DNA of 64,000 nucleotides from Aporrectodea caliginosa (lineage: Eukaryota; Annelida; Clitellata; Crassiclitellata; Lumbricidae). Below the pieces are notes generated by a model. It saw nothing but the letters and a program-made list of their open reading frames with translations, searched no databases and was not told the origin of the DNA. The stretch is from assembly GCA_020284085.1 (NCBI GenBank), contig JACEVL010001191.1:166001-230000 (forward strand), read 5' to 3'. Positions 24,328 to 36,690 of the stretch are shown piece by piece. A program made the translations under genes and the position numbers. Positions within the stretch are counted from its first letter, which is position 1; every line of letters begins with the position of its first letter.

Positions 24328-25189
24328 GACAAATGTCCTAGTAGTTTTAGGATTTGCCCCAGTAGTTTTTAGGATTTGCCCCAGTATACATATGGCCCTT
24401 CCGTGCTTCCTTCTATACAGTCCAAGGGCCGGTTTCCAGACCCACCCATCGGCTGCCGTCGCTGCTGCTGTCAAAGCTGTCTTAGGCTGCTAGCGGCAGT
24501 CATGTCTGTTGTCGGCAGTCTGGTCTGTTGGCTGTGGCCTGTCTTAACGGTAAAGTCGGCTCTCTAGCGTCCGTCATTGACAGTCTGGTCTGTCTGTCGG
24601 CAGTCTGGTCTGTTGGCAGTCAAAGTCCGCAGCGAAGTTGACAGTCAAGTGGTCTGTCTAGCGTCCGTCATTGTTGGGTGTCAATGTCTGCAGCCTGTCT
24701 TAGCGGCCGTTATGCGGCTCCGTAGACGTAGTGTCTGCCGGGCGTGGTCGATTCGGCCTGGCAGCGGCTGTTTGCAGGCACAGCCTAATAGTCGTCAAGT
24801 TCATTTACCCTACAATACCCACCGACGTACCATAGTACTCATGTATAACCACCGGCCTACCCTAGCCCTCATGCATGTGGGCTCCCATACCCATTACCCA
24901 CATAATATGTAATAGCATGCCACCTACCATAGCGGGACCTAGGTCCTTTAGGCAGGGGCGTCACTCCCCCCAAAGTCATTGGAGCAACTCCCCCTGCTCC
25001 CCTTCCTGCAGCCACTGTAACTGCGTGTTGATTATGTGATAGGCGTAAACTGAATAAACTGATTTAAAGTTTAAAGAAACGTTTTACTTAGCAATAAGTG
25101 ATTGAAAATGAAAATTGCGAGCACAATAGTACTACCACTAGTACTGTGCTAACAACATTGTATTGTATTGTATTGTATTTGAACACTTG
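24328..25189. other. No gene; degenerate GTCTGTTGGCAGTC repeats
   Basis: 24440-24770 is built of imperfect repeats of GGCAGTCTGGTCTGTT. 24800-24930 is related to the region upstream of copy 3 (ACTCATGTATAACCACCG). No coding signal. Confidence 0.5.
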
Positions 25190-25394
25190 TTATAGCGCCC
25201 CTACCAGATTTCCCATTCAGAGGCGCTCCCGACTACTGCGCGAACGCTGAATCGGAGTTTCACGCCGAAGCGCATGAGCAATTGCGAGTGAAGGACTTGC
25301 CCAGGGTCCCTACGCGGCGGCTTTGAGGTGGATTCGAACCCGCAACCCTACGGCTGCAAGGCACCGAACATACCCCTATACCACCGCGCCCCAG
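25190..25394 (-). repeat. tRNA-derived SINE, family C (minus)
   Basis: The reverse complement carries GGCGCGGTGGTATAGGGG and the B box GGGTTCGAATCC. The same family lies on the + strand at 58094-58310. Confidence 0.75.
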
Positions 25395-25435
25395 TATATT
25401 GTGTTGCGTTGTGTGTTGTATTGTACTCCACGTTT

Positions 25436-25560
25436 ATAATGCGACCGAGCCACCCGCAGTAAAGATCCGAGAAATTAATCTCTGATAAACCGACCCGACC
25501 GGGAAGCGAACCCGGGGCGCCGACGTGACGAGCGGGAACCAACCCACTCGGCCACTCAAC
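25436..25560 (-). repeat. tRNA-like SINE head, another family (minus)
   Basis: The reverse complement begins GTTGAGTGGCCGAGTGGG and has GGGTTCGCTTCCCGG, a leucine/serine-tRNA-like head with a degraded B box. Confidence 0.55.
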
Positions 25561-25957
25561 ATCTGCTACAGACGGCCACTCAACATCTGCTACAGACAGT
25601 TATAGTTGTCATCAGGGTGAGAATTGCCGGAGGTTGGGGGGTTCAACCCCCTAGACTTTCTTATAGGGTCCCATAGTACAGTCTACAATTCACACCAAAA
25701 CTGCACATAAATCAACGTCTAACCCCCCCAATTTTTTTTTACAATACCCAAACTGCAGTAGACCTACATGCCATACACCAAAGAGACTTGGCCCAAAACA
25801 ATTAATTGACTGGAGTCTGGGGAAAAGATTGGATGGCAATAGCCCTCACACGACATACAATTATAGAACAAAAACTAGGAGAAACGCCCGTAAGTGTACA
25901 GTGAGTCATGTCTATTTTGGCACCTTGTATTAAGCTGAATAATACAGTAGGCTGTCT

Positions 25958-26216
25958 CAAGGCCGTATTTAGGGGGGTGTTTTGGGTGTTTAAACACCCC
26001 CGAAATTAAATAATGTATAATATAAATATTGCATTTACTAACATATACGGTGTAAGAACTAAGAGCACTCACGTGAACTTAGATGATGCAGCTCTACAGG
26101 GTTTTGAGAGCTCACAGCGCTCTTCCAAACCCCTTATAGACGGTTGACTTGGTTGCTTGTTGGCTTGTTCAAGAACGAGTAAACACCCCCGAAACAAAAT
26201 CCTGGCTACGGCCTTG
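25958..26216. mobile_element. hAT-type MITE
   Basis: The terminal inverted repeat is CAAGGCCGTA. The 8-bp duplications are GGCTGTCT (25950-25957) and GGCTGCCT (26217-26224), one mismatch. The interior also has paired AAACACCCCCGAAA motifs. Confidence 0.8.
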
Positions 26217-26990
26217 GGCTGCCTACCTTTTGTATTTGAAACCATGTTTTTCCTTGCAGTGGCTCTTCCATTTGTCCCCACGCACCAACATGTTGCAGCA
26301 AACTTCTAAGCATTGCAACTTTGCAATTCGCTTTTCTCGTGGCATTTCACTAGAATACTGTAATTATCTAGCAGGAGGCTATTCACGATAACGATGACTT
26401 ACAGTAGACCAGTGATGGCCAACCTGTGGCACGCGTGCCATTTGTGGCACGCCAGCCTATGACGAGTGGTACGGAGGACCTTAGAATTTTCTGAAAAATT
26501 ATGCTGGGTTGTTTAGTTTAAATTTTAGAATTTTATCTATATAGAATCTTAGGCGCCTCTGTAGCTGCAGCGACCGAGGGCTGGGTCGGCCTGACGCTAC
26601 AGACAGATGCAGCACAGGGGCTCGAAGTCGGCAGGGAGGAGGTCAGCGGCAGGGTCATCAGTCGACAGGATGTCAAAGTCCAATTTCTCCACAGCATATT
26701 TCTACTATGCAGAGTTAAGAAGCCCAACTTGTTTCCAGTGAAGGTTCGTAGGATCCAGCCAACCGAAGGGGGGGGGGCAGAGGGTAAATGCCCAGGAGCC
26801 TAATGCCTTTTAAAATATTACTAACACTTAACCACAATAAGTTTAAACTTCAAGCATCTTAATAATTATTTAATTATTACCTTACTGAATGATACGATAT
26901 TTTATAAATTTAAACTCCCCCTAATTTCTCAATGAGATCCCCCCTATTTCTTGGGTGGAACATTTGCTCCAAGGTTTACATGGTGTAGAC
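26217..26990. other. No gene seen
   Basis: 26410-26490 (GATGGCCAACCTGTGGCACGCG) looks like the end of a dispersed hAT-derived repeat. Nothing else is recognised. Confidence 0.35.
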
Positions 26991-26999
26991 GCCCTTGCC

Positions 27000-27121
27000 T
27001 TTAGGGTCGTAGTTCTATTAATCCCCTTGTTGCTAGTCTGTTTTTCTCTTTCGTATTTGCTTTTCGTTGTTTATACTTGGGTTATATAAACTTTATGGTT
27101 ATGGTTATGGTTATGGTTATG
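27000..27121 (+). repeat. LINE 3' end with TTATGG tail
   Basis: The sequence GTTTATACTTGGGTTATATAAAC is followed by five TTATGG units. The same tail, inverted, ends the minus-strand LINE at 28441. Confidence 0.5.
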
Positions 27122-27159
27122 AGAAACAGAACATTAACTCCCGCGTGACTTGGATTTAA

Positions 27160-27204
27160 TATCTGACGAATTACGTCAGCAAACAACACTGTTGCCTATT
27201 TAAG
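27160..27204 (+). promoter_or_regulatory. Core promoter of copy 4
   Basis: TGACGAATTACGTCA (intact inverted half-sites), then TTGCCTATTTAAGG with TATTTAAG at 27197-27204, 80 bp before the ATG. It is very similar to the promoter of copy 2. Confidence 0.65.
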
Positions 27205-27283
27205 GGGCTTCATCTGCATGACTTCGCAAGTGAAGAGAAATTCTACAGGCGAACTTAAAGAGACCTTCTAGAAACGTTTCAGA

Positions 27284-27356
27284 ATGATTCTGCATCAGCT
27301 TCGCTTGTGTTTTCGTCTGGCGATTCTGCTGTTGGCCTGTACAAAAACTGGCGATG
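27284..27356 (+). CDS. Signal-peptide exon of copy 4
   Basis: A 24-codon leader of the same family (HQL, then the LAILLL core), with an Arg in the middle of the hydrophobic stretch (FRLAILLL) that could weaken it. It ends in one base before the donor G|GTATGT. The acceptor is at 37128, so the intron is 9.8 kb. Confidence 0.75.
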
Positions 27357-27734
27357 GTATGTTCACATAGTTATTTAGGCTACGTAGGCGTAGGCCTACA
27401 TAAACTCAGCATTTTTGTCTTATTATAATGCTATACACACATAAATATATATGTATATTAAGCATAAAATTTTTAAGTTTTAAGTGATAGCCTATAGATG
27501 TGCATTGATAGATCGAACTAGGCCTATTAAGCCTACTTGAGAAAACACTTTTACAATTGTGCATATTCTTTCACAAAAATAAAAATTTATGAAAAATCAT
27601 ATTTTCTAGTCAAAATTTGTTGCGATCTGTCAGCGAGAGAAAATTTCCCGACATAAAAGATTTTAAACTGAAAAACACAAAGCGTACCGAATTATTCTTC
27701 TACGAAACGTCTTTAGTGAGATAAATCGCCAACC

Positions 27735-27795
27735 TAGTTTACCCAGAAGATTCTGGACTGGAGCGCACCAGTCCAGAATCTTCTTGCGTAAACTA
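27735..27795. other. Long near-perfect hairpin in intron 1 of copy 4
   Basis: Arms TAGTTTAC...AGAAGATTCTGGACTGG and their inverse pair over about 25 of 27 positions around a 6-base loop (AGCGCA). Possible small-RNA hairpin or fold-back repeat; no similar copy was seen elsewhere in the window. Confidence 0.6.
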
Positions 27796-28787
27796 TGTCG
27801 TGTATCTCTGTTTGATACTGTGGAAAACGACATCCTGATGGCCAGATAAGCACATCTTGTGGACTTTAAGACCAGTCGTAGAGTGGCTTCGTTCTTTCCT
27901 GGGTGAATGGAATCAATGGGCCATTGGCATTTATATAGCTTATATGCCCAAGATCACGCAGGCTCGTGGGTGAATGGACCATTGGCATTAATGACTCGAT
28001 TTGGCCACCAGTTCCTCAGGGCTAAATCCTCGACCGTACTTTATATAGTTTATATGGCCAAGATCACGTATGCTCGTGGAGCCGTGGTTCATAGTATGCT
28101 GTAACATGTAATATGTAGTATGCTGTAACCTGGAATATGTCATCTGCACATCTGCTACCTACAAAAGATGCTTGTCTGCTCTAGAGAAGTATGATATCGA
28201 GACGGAATCAGCATGGTGCACAGCACCTATAACAATAGGCCCTCTGTAAACTGAATGGAACCTTCAAATTCGTCATGTATAGTGTTATTTTGTACTATTT
28301 AAGGTCTTCGTGTTGTATTCTAGCCATGGTTAAGGTTTTCGTCTCATCACTGGACGGCCAGTAACAAATTTCTTCTGAATCCTTAAAGACTGAATAATGT
28401 TCACGTTAAGGCACAGTCCAGACAGTGTATGATCATGTTAACCATAACCATAACCATAAATTTTATTGTTATCCAAACAAAAAATACAAGCATCATAGTT
28501 ACAATATAACAGTGGGGAAAACAACGGGGGATAGAGAACCCTAAAGGGAACAAGTTCCGACTAGTAGGGTCACCCTTACATAATTGCTGTACTGGCGTGG
28601 CAGACCGAATAATTAGTTAATTCTGCTAATTTTTAATCTCTAACAAATCTTAACTAGTTAACTAGCACACACAATATTATTAGAACATACCATTGGCAAT
28701 CAAATACTGTAGGCACGAAATCTACGTTTGAATAGGTGAAAACTAGTTAGGCACCGTATGTCGTTGGCGATACTATTCCAGATTTTA

Positions 28788-29146
28788 GAACCGGTATCAC
28801 GAAATAGAGTATCCGTCCTAGGACTATCCGGGGATGTATGAATTTATCCCCGGATGGAATAAACCGGTTTAGAGTATCCGGGGGGATAAACCATTCTATC
28901 CCCATCGTCATACGCGTCACGATAGCCTCGGCGAAAATCCAGTCAAAATCACCAAAAACGAAGTAAATTGATTTGAGGTTGACTTACAAACTAAAGATAC
29001 GCAATTTTATTTTATGTTTACAATAAATCCAAACAGTACGACTGAATACACTTAGAAACCGCAAAAAATGCAAATTAAACCGAATACTCTATTTCGCTAA
29101 GGGGGATACTCATGTATGGGGATACTCTATTTTGTGACACCGGCAC
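28788..29146. mobile_element. MITE with 27-bp terminal inverted repeats
   Basis: The ends are G-A/T-A/G-CCGGT, then A/G-TCAC, G/A-AAATAGAGTATCC. The target duplication is TTTTA (28783-28787 and 29147-29151). A second inner inverted region (GGGGATA/TATCCCC) recurs. There is no ORF. Confidence 0.8.
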
Positions 29147-29562
29147 TTTTAATTGAGAACCTACGCCATCCTACGGGTATTAGTGCGGGAGTATATGGGT
29201 CTATAATTGGCTGAAGAACGTACAGGATAGGGATTAGATTGAGGCGTAGTTTTGATGTAGTTGTTAAATGATGAAGGCAGTTGATTATATGTATATTTAT
29301 GCATGAATTCACTAGTTTGCTGAATGGGTATTTGCTCAAGTTTTAAGATGCGTGTATCTTGGAATGCTAGGTCCGTAGAAAGATGGATAGAAAAGTGCTG
29401 AGCTTGGTTGACAATAATGCGGAGAGCTCTGTTTTGGAGGACATTTAATCTTTTTAATCTTGTTGATTAGTTAGAAGCCCATATCATATTACAATAAGCA
29501 AAATAGGGCCTATGGATGGATAATCGAACAGTAGGCCCATAAGCTTATTCGTATATGAGGAT

Positions 29563-30330
29563 AATGGACACACTAGGCGTCTATTAGAATGAACATAACC
29601 CGCTTCAAAGACCGACCGATATCATCCGCAGCCCAACAAAACAAGGTAAAAACTGGACCCAGGATGTTACAAAAGCGGAACCCTCCTCCTTAACCAGGCT
29701 TGGGACTGGCACGACAAAAGGCAAAGATAGTAAAGAAAAAGACCAAATGCCGTGGCGGAGTTGCCCATTTTGAGGTCTGATGTTATGAATGGAAATGGGT
29801 CTAAGAGAACGCTTTGCTATGTGGTGTGAACTGTGACTGATAGAGAAGAAAGAAAGTGATGTTGACTCGCCGACTGCCGGGGCTGAAATGTTGAATAGAG
29901 TGCTAGAGCTTAGCGTCCAGGGCTCGGCTCGACAGTCTGATCCGAAGAACAAACAAAGCGCGGGCAGGAATAGTAAGTAAGTAAGTTGGTATAATCAGAC
30001 AATTCACAGAGGACCATGTACCATGTCGGCAGTGCGACTACAGTTTCAAAGGCAAGTCCAAGAAAACGGGGTACCCTACGGTTCTAAATGTTCAATAAAC
30101 ACCCCAAAAGGGATGTAAAAAAGATAAGGATAATGGACACACTAGGCGTCCATTAGAATGAACATAACCCGCTTCAAAGACCGACCGATATCATCCGCAG
30201 CCCAACAAAACAAGGTAAAAACTGGACCCAGGATGTTACAAAAGCGGAACCCTCCTCCTTAACCAGGCCTGGGACTGGCACGACAAAAGGCAAAGATGGT
30301 AAAGAAAAAGACCAAATGCCGTGGCGGAGT
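29563..30330. repeat. Direct repeat pair of about 200 bp
   Basis: 29563-29757 and 30122-30326 are about 97% identical by eye (GATAATGGACACACTAGGCGT through GCCGTGGCGGAGT). They are separated by about 365 bp of unrelated sequence, and both lie inside the CR1/Jockey-like LINE. Confidence 0.75.
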
Positions 30331-30572
30331 AAGTAGGCAACTCTGGATAATATACCTATACTTTTAGCAATTTTTGAAGAGATATTCTCAATGTGGTCGT
30401 TCCATGTTAGGTGTTGATCTACATAGACGCCTAGAAATTTAACAGAAGTTGCCTGGGGTATAGGAATGTCATTTAATGTAATAGTTTCTTTTGGTAGAAT
30501 TACCATTTTACGATTAGAGCAAAATAGAACATAGTTTGTCTTTTTAATATTAAAAGATAATTTATTTATTCT

Positions 30573-32213
30573 CAGGGCCGATGAGAGGGGGGTCAGAGGG
30601 GGTTGCTGCCCCGGGGCCCGGTTCTATGGAAGGGGCCCTTGGCAGGGGCCCAGAAATGTCTAAAATTTTGTTCAAACTGAAGAAATCTGTGGGTTTTGGC
30701 CTAATGCAGTCTGTAGGCCCTATATGAGGAATGCTTCATGATACATATGATATCTACACAGGGCCACGGACGTGTGTATCCGTTGTGCCTATCTAGGTCA
30801 CAACCACTGCTTTATACCCTTTGCCTTGCCTATACTGAGCTCCTGCGCTGAGTAATGTTTGAAATAATATCTGCATCGTCTCTCTCTCGCGCGCGTTTGT
30901 TCTCTTGCAGTCGGTCTCTTTCAATATCTCTCTGCATCATCCAGTGTTCATTTTACGCGGCCTATTCTGAAAGCAGATCTTCAAGTTCAGAATACAATCG
31001 CTAATCCATTCGTTTACTTTTAAATAAAAACGATTTAAATTAAATTTTCAAGTTTAATTGCTTCAGTTTACTAACTATGTAATGAAGCGTTATAGAGGAA
31101 CCGATCTAATGAATTTCTTTACCAAAAAGCAAGACAATAACGATTGTGACGGTGGTAATGGGACTGAAAAGGTTAGCACATGCAGATAATTCTATTAGCA
31201 ATGTTGTTAACGAAAACGATTTAACAGCTGCGAAACTTAATTCAGTCTCAGTTGCTCATTCAGAGGATTTAGGAAATTAGGAATAAGCACAGTAGCCTAA
31301 CAGGCGTTGGCCATCGCTCATCAGAATGATTTGGACTAGCTGTTGGTGCAAAGTTAACTGATGCAGACAAATTTCGATTTCTGATTGAATTCTATAAGCC
31401 TATACAGACATATATGCTCCACCAGAATCGTATGCGTGGCCTAGCACTTCGCATTGCACAACCCCTCTGGTAAATCCTAGCTAAGCCACTTATTTAAGTC
31501 ACAACTTTTGTGGTCATATTATAGTTGAATCATTTGAATTTGTAAAAACACTGCTTATCAGTATTTGGAGATTCATCAGCAGTCAGCCTAGAATTGAATA
31601 TTGGTTTTCTGGCAAGCATAAAATCTTTTAAAATTTAATAATTGAAATTTGAGTTATTATTCAAATAAATAATACTTTAACTTGCTGCTGGATGGAAGTC
31701 ATCATAATAAATAATTGATACCAAATTCCCAATATTTGATATTATATTCCATTAAGTTGATGATGAATTAGAGGATAAATTATCATCAGAAATCTGGAGC
31801 TAAATTAAGGAAAGAAAGATTAATGAAAGTCAGAATTACAAACGCGAGACAAAGTCCTGCATTTTCAATTTCATAAAAAGCGAATGATGCAGCAAATCAT
31901 TAGTATCACAGTATCATTACTAGTATCATTACTAGTAAATCATTAGTATCACAGTATCATTACTAGTAGGCCTAAGTAGTAGTAGAAGTAGAGTTGATGA
32001 TCATGGTACAGAGCGAGTTGTTGATGTACTGATTGTAGTCCATGTAGACAATGCAGCAACTCATTCTCTTGCAATTGGATATCATAATGCGATAACTGTA
32101 ATTTAAAAATAATTGATCACATTCACACTATCACATTTTCATATTTCTGTACTTTCTTTATAATTAGAGTCAGAGATGGACCTTTTAAACCAGAAATTGA
32201 TTTTCACATTTAC

Positions 32214-32303
<90 letters not shown>

Positions 32304-32452
32304 ACTTATTATTATTCATCATAATAGTTTTATAGCCTTTTTATAGGCTTACATCAGACTTGTGCTTAATGATAAAATTGAAAAAACGAGGGGTCCTGAT
32401 GGACCTTGAAAAGTGTCTGCCCCGGGGCCCTCCTTGGCTCTCGACGCCCATG
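30573..32452. mobile_element. hAT transposon remnant, 1.88 kb
   Basis: The 8-bp duplication is TTTATTCT at 30565-30572 and 32453-32460. The termini CAGGGCCGATGAGAG and CATGGGCGTCGAGAG (inverse of the right end) match at 11 of 15 positions. At 31084 a short frame starts MKRYRGTDLMNFFTKKQ, the N-terminus typical of hAT proteins related to ZMYM1-like transposases, then breaks. 32211-32301 inside it is a TTA microsatellite. Joining across the duplication restores the reading context of the host LINE, confirming the boundaries. Confidence 0.85.
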
Positions 32453-32904
32453 TTTATTCTAAACCAGTCATGTACTTTTAGAAGTTCTTGGTTCATTAAT
32501 TGGAACAATTTGTCCAGCGATTTGTGTGAAGCAAAAATATTTGTGTCGTCTGCAAATAGCAAAAAGTGCAAAAGTGAGGTAGAATTTGGCAGGTCGTTAA
32601 TAAATAACAGAAAGAGGAGAGGGCCAGCAGCAGATTCAGACTGGTCTATATACACAGGAATAGCCATCAACAGAGTCATATTGGCCTATATATACTCAGC
32701 AATACCCAGCGGCAGATTCATGTTGGCCTATATAATTATACGCAGTTATATACCATTATACCCAGCAGCAGATTCAGGCTGGTCTATATACACAGGAATA
32801 TCCATCAGCAGATTCATATTGGTATATATATATATATATATACTCAGTTATGCCCAGCGGCAGATTCATATTGGTCTATATACGAGCAATTATACCAGCA
32901 GCAG

Positions 32905-33435
32905 AATCGGGGGCAAGGAGCAAGGAGCAGGAACAAGGAGCAGAACCGAAAGCAAGGAGCAGGGACAAGGAGCAGAACATGGAGCAGGAGCATGGAGCAA
33001 GAACCGGGGGCAAGGAGCAAGGAGCAGGAACAAGGAGCAGAACCGGGGGCAAGAGCAGAACAAGGGGCAAGGAACAAGGAGCAGAGACAAGGAGCAGAAC
33101 CGGGGGCAAGGAGCAGAACCGAAGGCAAGGAACAAGGAGCAGGGACAAGAAGCAGAAAAAGAAGCAGGAGCAAGGAGCAAGAACCGGGGCAAGAAGCAAG
33201 GAGCAGGAACAAGGAGCAGAACCGGGGGCAAGGAAGAAGGAGAAGAACAAGGAGCAGGAACAAGGAGCAAGAACCGGGGCAAGGAGCAGGAACAAGGAGC
33301 AAGAACCGGGGCAAGGAGCAGGAACAAGGAGCAGAACCGGTGGCAAGGAACAAGGAGCAGGGACAAGGAGCAGAACCGGGGGCAAGGAACAAGGAGCTGA
33401 GACAAGGAGCAGAACAAGGTGCAGTAGCAAGGAGC
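32905..33435. repeat. GGAGCAGGAACAAGGAGCAGAACCGGGGGCAA minisatellite
   Basis: About 16 imperfect units of 30-33 bp. All frames are open, giving Gln/Gly/Arg-rich or Leu/Cys/Pro-rich artefact ORFs. It is preceded by repeats with CAGCGGCAGATTCA...GGCCTATATA (32640-32890). Confidence 0.9.
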
Positions 33436-33499
33436 AAGAATAGAAGGGCGTTCCAGCAGCCCACGACCGTCACATTAGCATAAAAAAATTTCATGTCGT

Positions 33500-36400
33500 C
33501 TTCTTATTTCTCTTCCATCAGTTTCCCGACGACGAGGCCCTTATTAAGCCTCTCCAGTGTTCTCTATTCCGTACTATGCTGCCGATCTTCGTTATGTCTG
33601 TACCCCTCCTCTGTAGTTCCTCTTTGATGTTGTCCATCCAGGTCTTCCGTTGCCCTCCCTGCTCCTCTCTCCCTCCACGTGACCGTGTAGCGCTGCATTG
33701 GGTAATCTCTCTCCCACCATCCGTCTCACGTGTCCGTACCATCTAAGTCTTCGTCTCCTGATTCTCTCTGCCACCGTCTCCTCCGCTCCCAAGTCTTTTC
33801 TTGTTTGATCATTCCTTATTTTGTCTCTCCTGCTTCTACCCATGATTCTCCACAGCCACCCCATTTCTGTCACCAGTAGTCTTCTCTCATCCTCTTTCCT
33901 CAGGCACCAGCACTCCGATCCGTATAGTAATACTGGTTCCACCAGGGTGATGATGATGATGATATTCGTTTTATTTTCTGACAGGTTGACAGACCGCAAC
34001 CAGTTACAATAGAAATGTGTTAAATAATGAAATCAGTATAGGACAAAAAACAACAACAACAAAAACACACAAACAAATCAGACAGGTATACAGTCTGGTG
34101 AGACCCTAGGGCAAGCGTTTGTATAGTACACGTGGGATAAAGTTCTTCACGTCCTTAGGAGGCAGTTCAAAGTCATGTCGTCTTGGGCGGAGGTTGTATA
34201 GTAGAGTTTCATCTTGGTCCTGATTGAGAGGCTTTTCGCTTTCCACATTTTGTTGAGTCCTCCAAAGGCCGCACAGGCCAGCCCGATTCTTCGTTTGATG
34301 TCCTCTTCGCACCGACCATCCTCCGTCATCATGCTTCCCAGATATACAAACTCTGTGACCTGTTCTAGTGTCTCTCCCCCCATTGTCACTCTTAGATCTT
34401 CATGTTGTTTCCCGATGATCATCGTTTTTGTTTTCGCCCCGTTGATCTTGAATCCCATTCTCCTGCTAGTTCTGTCCACTCTATTCGTCAGGTCCTGTAG
34501 TTCCTCCCGGGTATTGGCCAGCAACGATCGATGTCGTCGGCAAATCTAAGATTGTTCAGCGGTCTTCCATTAATGCAGACTCCTGTCTCATTCCCTTCCT
34601 TCGCTAGTCTCATCACTATTTCCAATAATAGGTTGAACAGGTCCGGTGACATTCCGCAGCCTTGTCTCACTCCCACCGTAATTCCAAACCATTCTGTCAG
34701 TTCTCCATCCACTCTGACCGCACTCCTTGATTGGCTGTATATAGCTTCTACCAGTACTATCAACTCTTCCGGTACCCCACAGTGCCTCATCGTCCTCCAC
34801 AGTCCCTCCTGCCACACACTGTCGAACGCCTGCTTATAGTCTATGAAGTTGTTATAAAGTGTTCTATTTCTTGCAATGTACTTCTCCGCCAGCTGTCTGA
34901 TCACAAATATTTGATCCACTGTGCCTCTCCCCTGTCGGAATTCCGCCTGCTCTTCATCCATCGCAGTCTCCACATATATTTTCAGTCGCTGTTGTAGTAA
35001 TTTGTATAAACCTTTCCTGGCACACTTAGCAAGCTGATTGCCCTATAGTTACTACACTCCATCCTATCGCCTTTTTTGTGTATTGGCACTATGACTGCCC
35101 TGCTCCAGTCACTGGGGCATTCTTTGTCAGTGTAGATTTTGTTACAGATGCTGTGCAACATTTCTACCGAGCAGCTTCCTCCTGCTTGGATCATTTCTGC
35201 CGTGATGTTGTCCTCTCCTGGCGCATTTTTCCTTTTCAAGTTCTTGATGACCTCTTCTATATCTCCCTCAGCATTCTTTCTTGTTTGTTGTTAATTGGTA
35301 GTTCCTCTAGTACCGTTCTGTCCACAGGATTTCCGCTATTATATAGCTCCTCGTAGTGCTGTTTCCAGCGCTGTTTAATTTCTTCTTTGTTGTCCAGTAG
35401 TTTCCCCTCTTTGCTCTTCACAGTTGCTAGTCTTACAATGCCCGTTCCGCATATTTCTCTAGCTGTTTGAAAAAGCTTTCCCGTATTCACCATTCCTGTA
35501 GTGCTCTCCACCTCTTTGCACCGTTCCTCTATCCACTCCTCCTTGCATTGTTTGCTCTTCTTTTTGATTTCTTTCGTTATGGCTCTGTATCTTCCCATAT
35601 TTGCTTCACTCTGCGTTCGCGTCCCTCTCATTTCTCTTCTCTTGTCACTCAGCTCTAATATCTCCCTGGTTATCCATGGTTTTTTCTTCCTTCTCTTCTC
35701 ATGTCCCAGTACCTGCTGCGCTGCTTCCGTGTAAGCGGTTCTTATCTCTCTCCATAGATCCTCCACAGTACCCGTATCTTGTTCTTTAATCTGGCTCCAT
35801 CTGTTCTCCAGATGCGATCTGAATTGGTCCCTGGTAGCTCCTTCTCCCAGAGCCTCGATATCAAATCTTCTATTTATTGTTACCCTGTGTGTCCTTCTCA
35901 TCTTTATTCTGACTCCTGCCATCACCAGTCTGTGGTCGGATGCTATGTCCGGTCCCGCATATGTTCGACAGTTTGTTATTGAGCTTTTCCATCTTTTGTT
36001 CACCATTATGAAGTCTATCATGTTCTTAGTCCTGCCGTCTGGTGACTCCCATGTCCATTTCCTGTTGGCTTTCCTTTGTTGAAACACCGTATTCATTATT
36101 TGCAGGTTGTTATTTAGACCAGATGCGATCTGAATTTGTCGATGATCCTGGAACTGGAGGCAGCAAGGGCGCTTATAGGGTATAAACTGATCGGACCGAG
36201 GATGATGAAGAATTCCTCTATCTCCTGTTCCGTGGCACTGGTTGTTGGTGCATACACCTGTATTATTGTAGCCCTCCCACTCCTCAGCAGTCTTTCTCCT
36301 CTTTCGTTTTCCTCTCCGTATCCTTGCTTTCGCAGCGCGCCTCTCTACGTTCTCCAATCTCTTCCCACCCTCGCACTGAAGTCCCCCATTATTATGGTTA

Positions 36401-36690
36401 TGTCTTTACTTGATATTTCCTGTACCATTATTTTGCTGCAATTCCTCATAGAATTCCTCTATCTCCTGTTCCGTGGTACTGGTTGTTGGTGCATACACCT
36501 GTATTATTGTAGCCCTCCCACTAGCTGTATTGAATCTTGCCTTCATCATCCTCGGTCCGATCAGTTTATACCCTATAAGCGCCCTTGCTGCCTCCTCTCC
36601 CAGTATCATCGCCACTCCCTGCTGGTGTCCACCGTCCTCCATTCCCGAGTATATTATTTTGTATCCATCTTTTTCATGTAGACCTGTATG
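33500..36690 (-). pseudogene. RTE-like LINE, nearly full length but rearranged
   Basis: Minus strand, right to left. 36640-36410 is the endonuclease start. 36357-35257 is the rest of the endonuclease (DFIMVNKRWK, then SDHRLVMAGV) and linker. 35239-34985 opens the RT (APGEDNITAEMIQAGG). 34973-34535 is the RT core (YKQAFDSVW, RQGCGMSPDLFNLLLE, LRFADDID). 34524-34200 and 33960-33520 are the C-terminal parts (YLGSMMTEDGRC, LLYGSECWCLRKEDE, LRWYGHVRRM). An insertion of about 260 bp splits it at 33945-34200. The endonuclease 5' region at 36130-36660 contains an inverted and a direct duplication. Frameshifts make it inactive. Confidence 0.8.

Larger units (their letters stand above)
28441..32680 (-). 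pseudogene. CR1/Jockey-like LINE, split by later insertions
   Basis: Minus strand, right to left. 32640-32461 reads the RT core (GPLLFLLFINDLP, LLFADDTNIFASH) up to HDWFRIN. 30564-30350 continues with the thumb region (VKFLGVYVDQHLTWNDHI). 29340-29150 holds the C-terminal tail. The 3' end near 28441 carries TTATGG repeats. Three younger insertions interrupt it: a hAT element (30573-32452), a duplicated 200-bp repeat (29563-30330) and a MITE (28788-29146). Confidence 0.75.
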
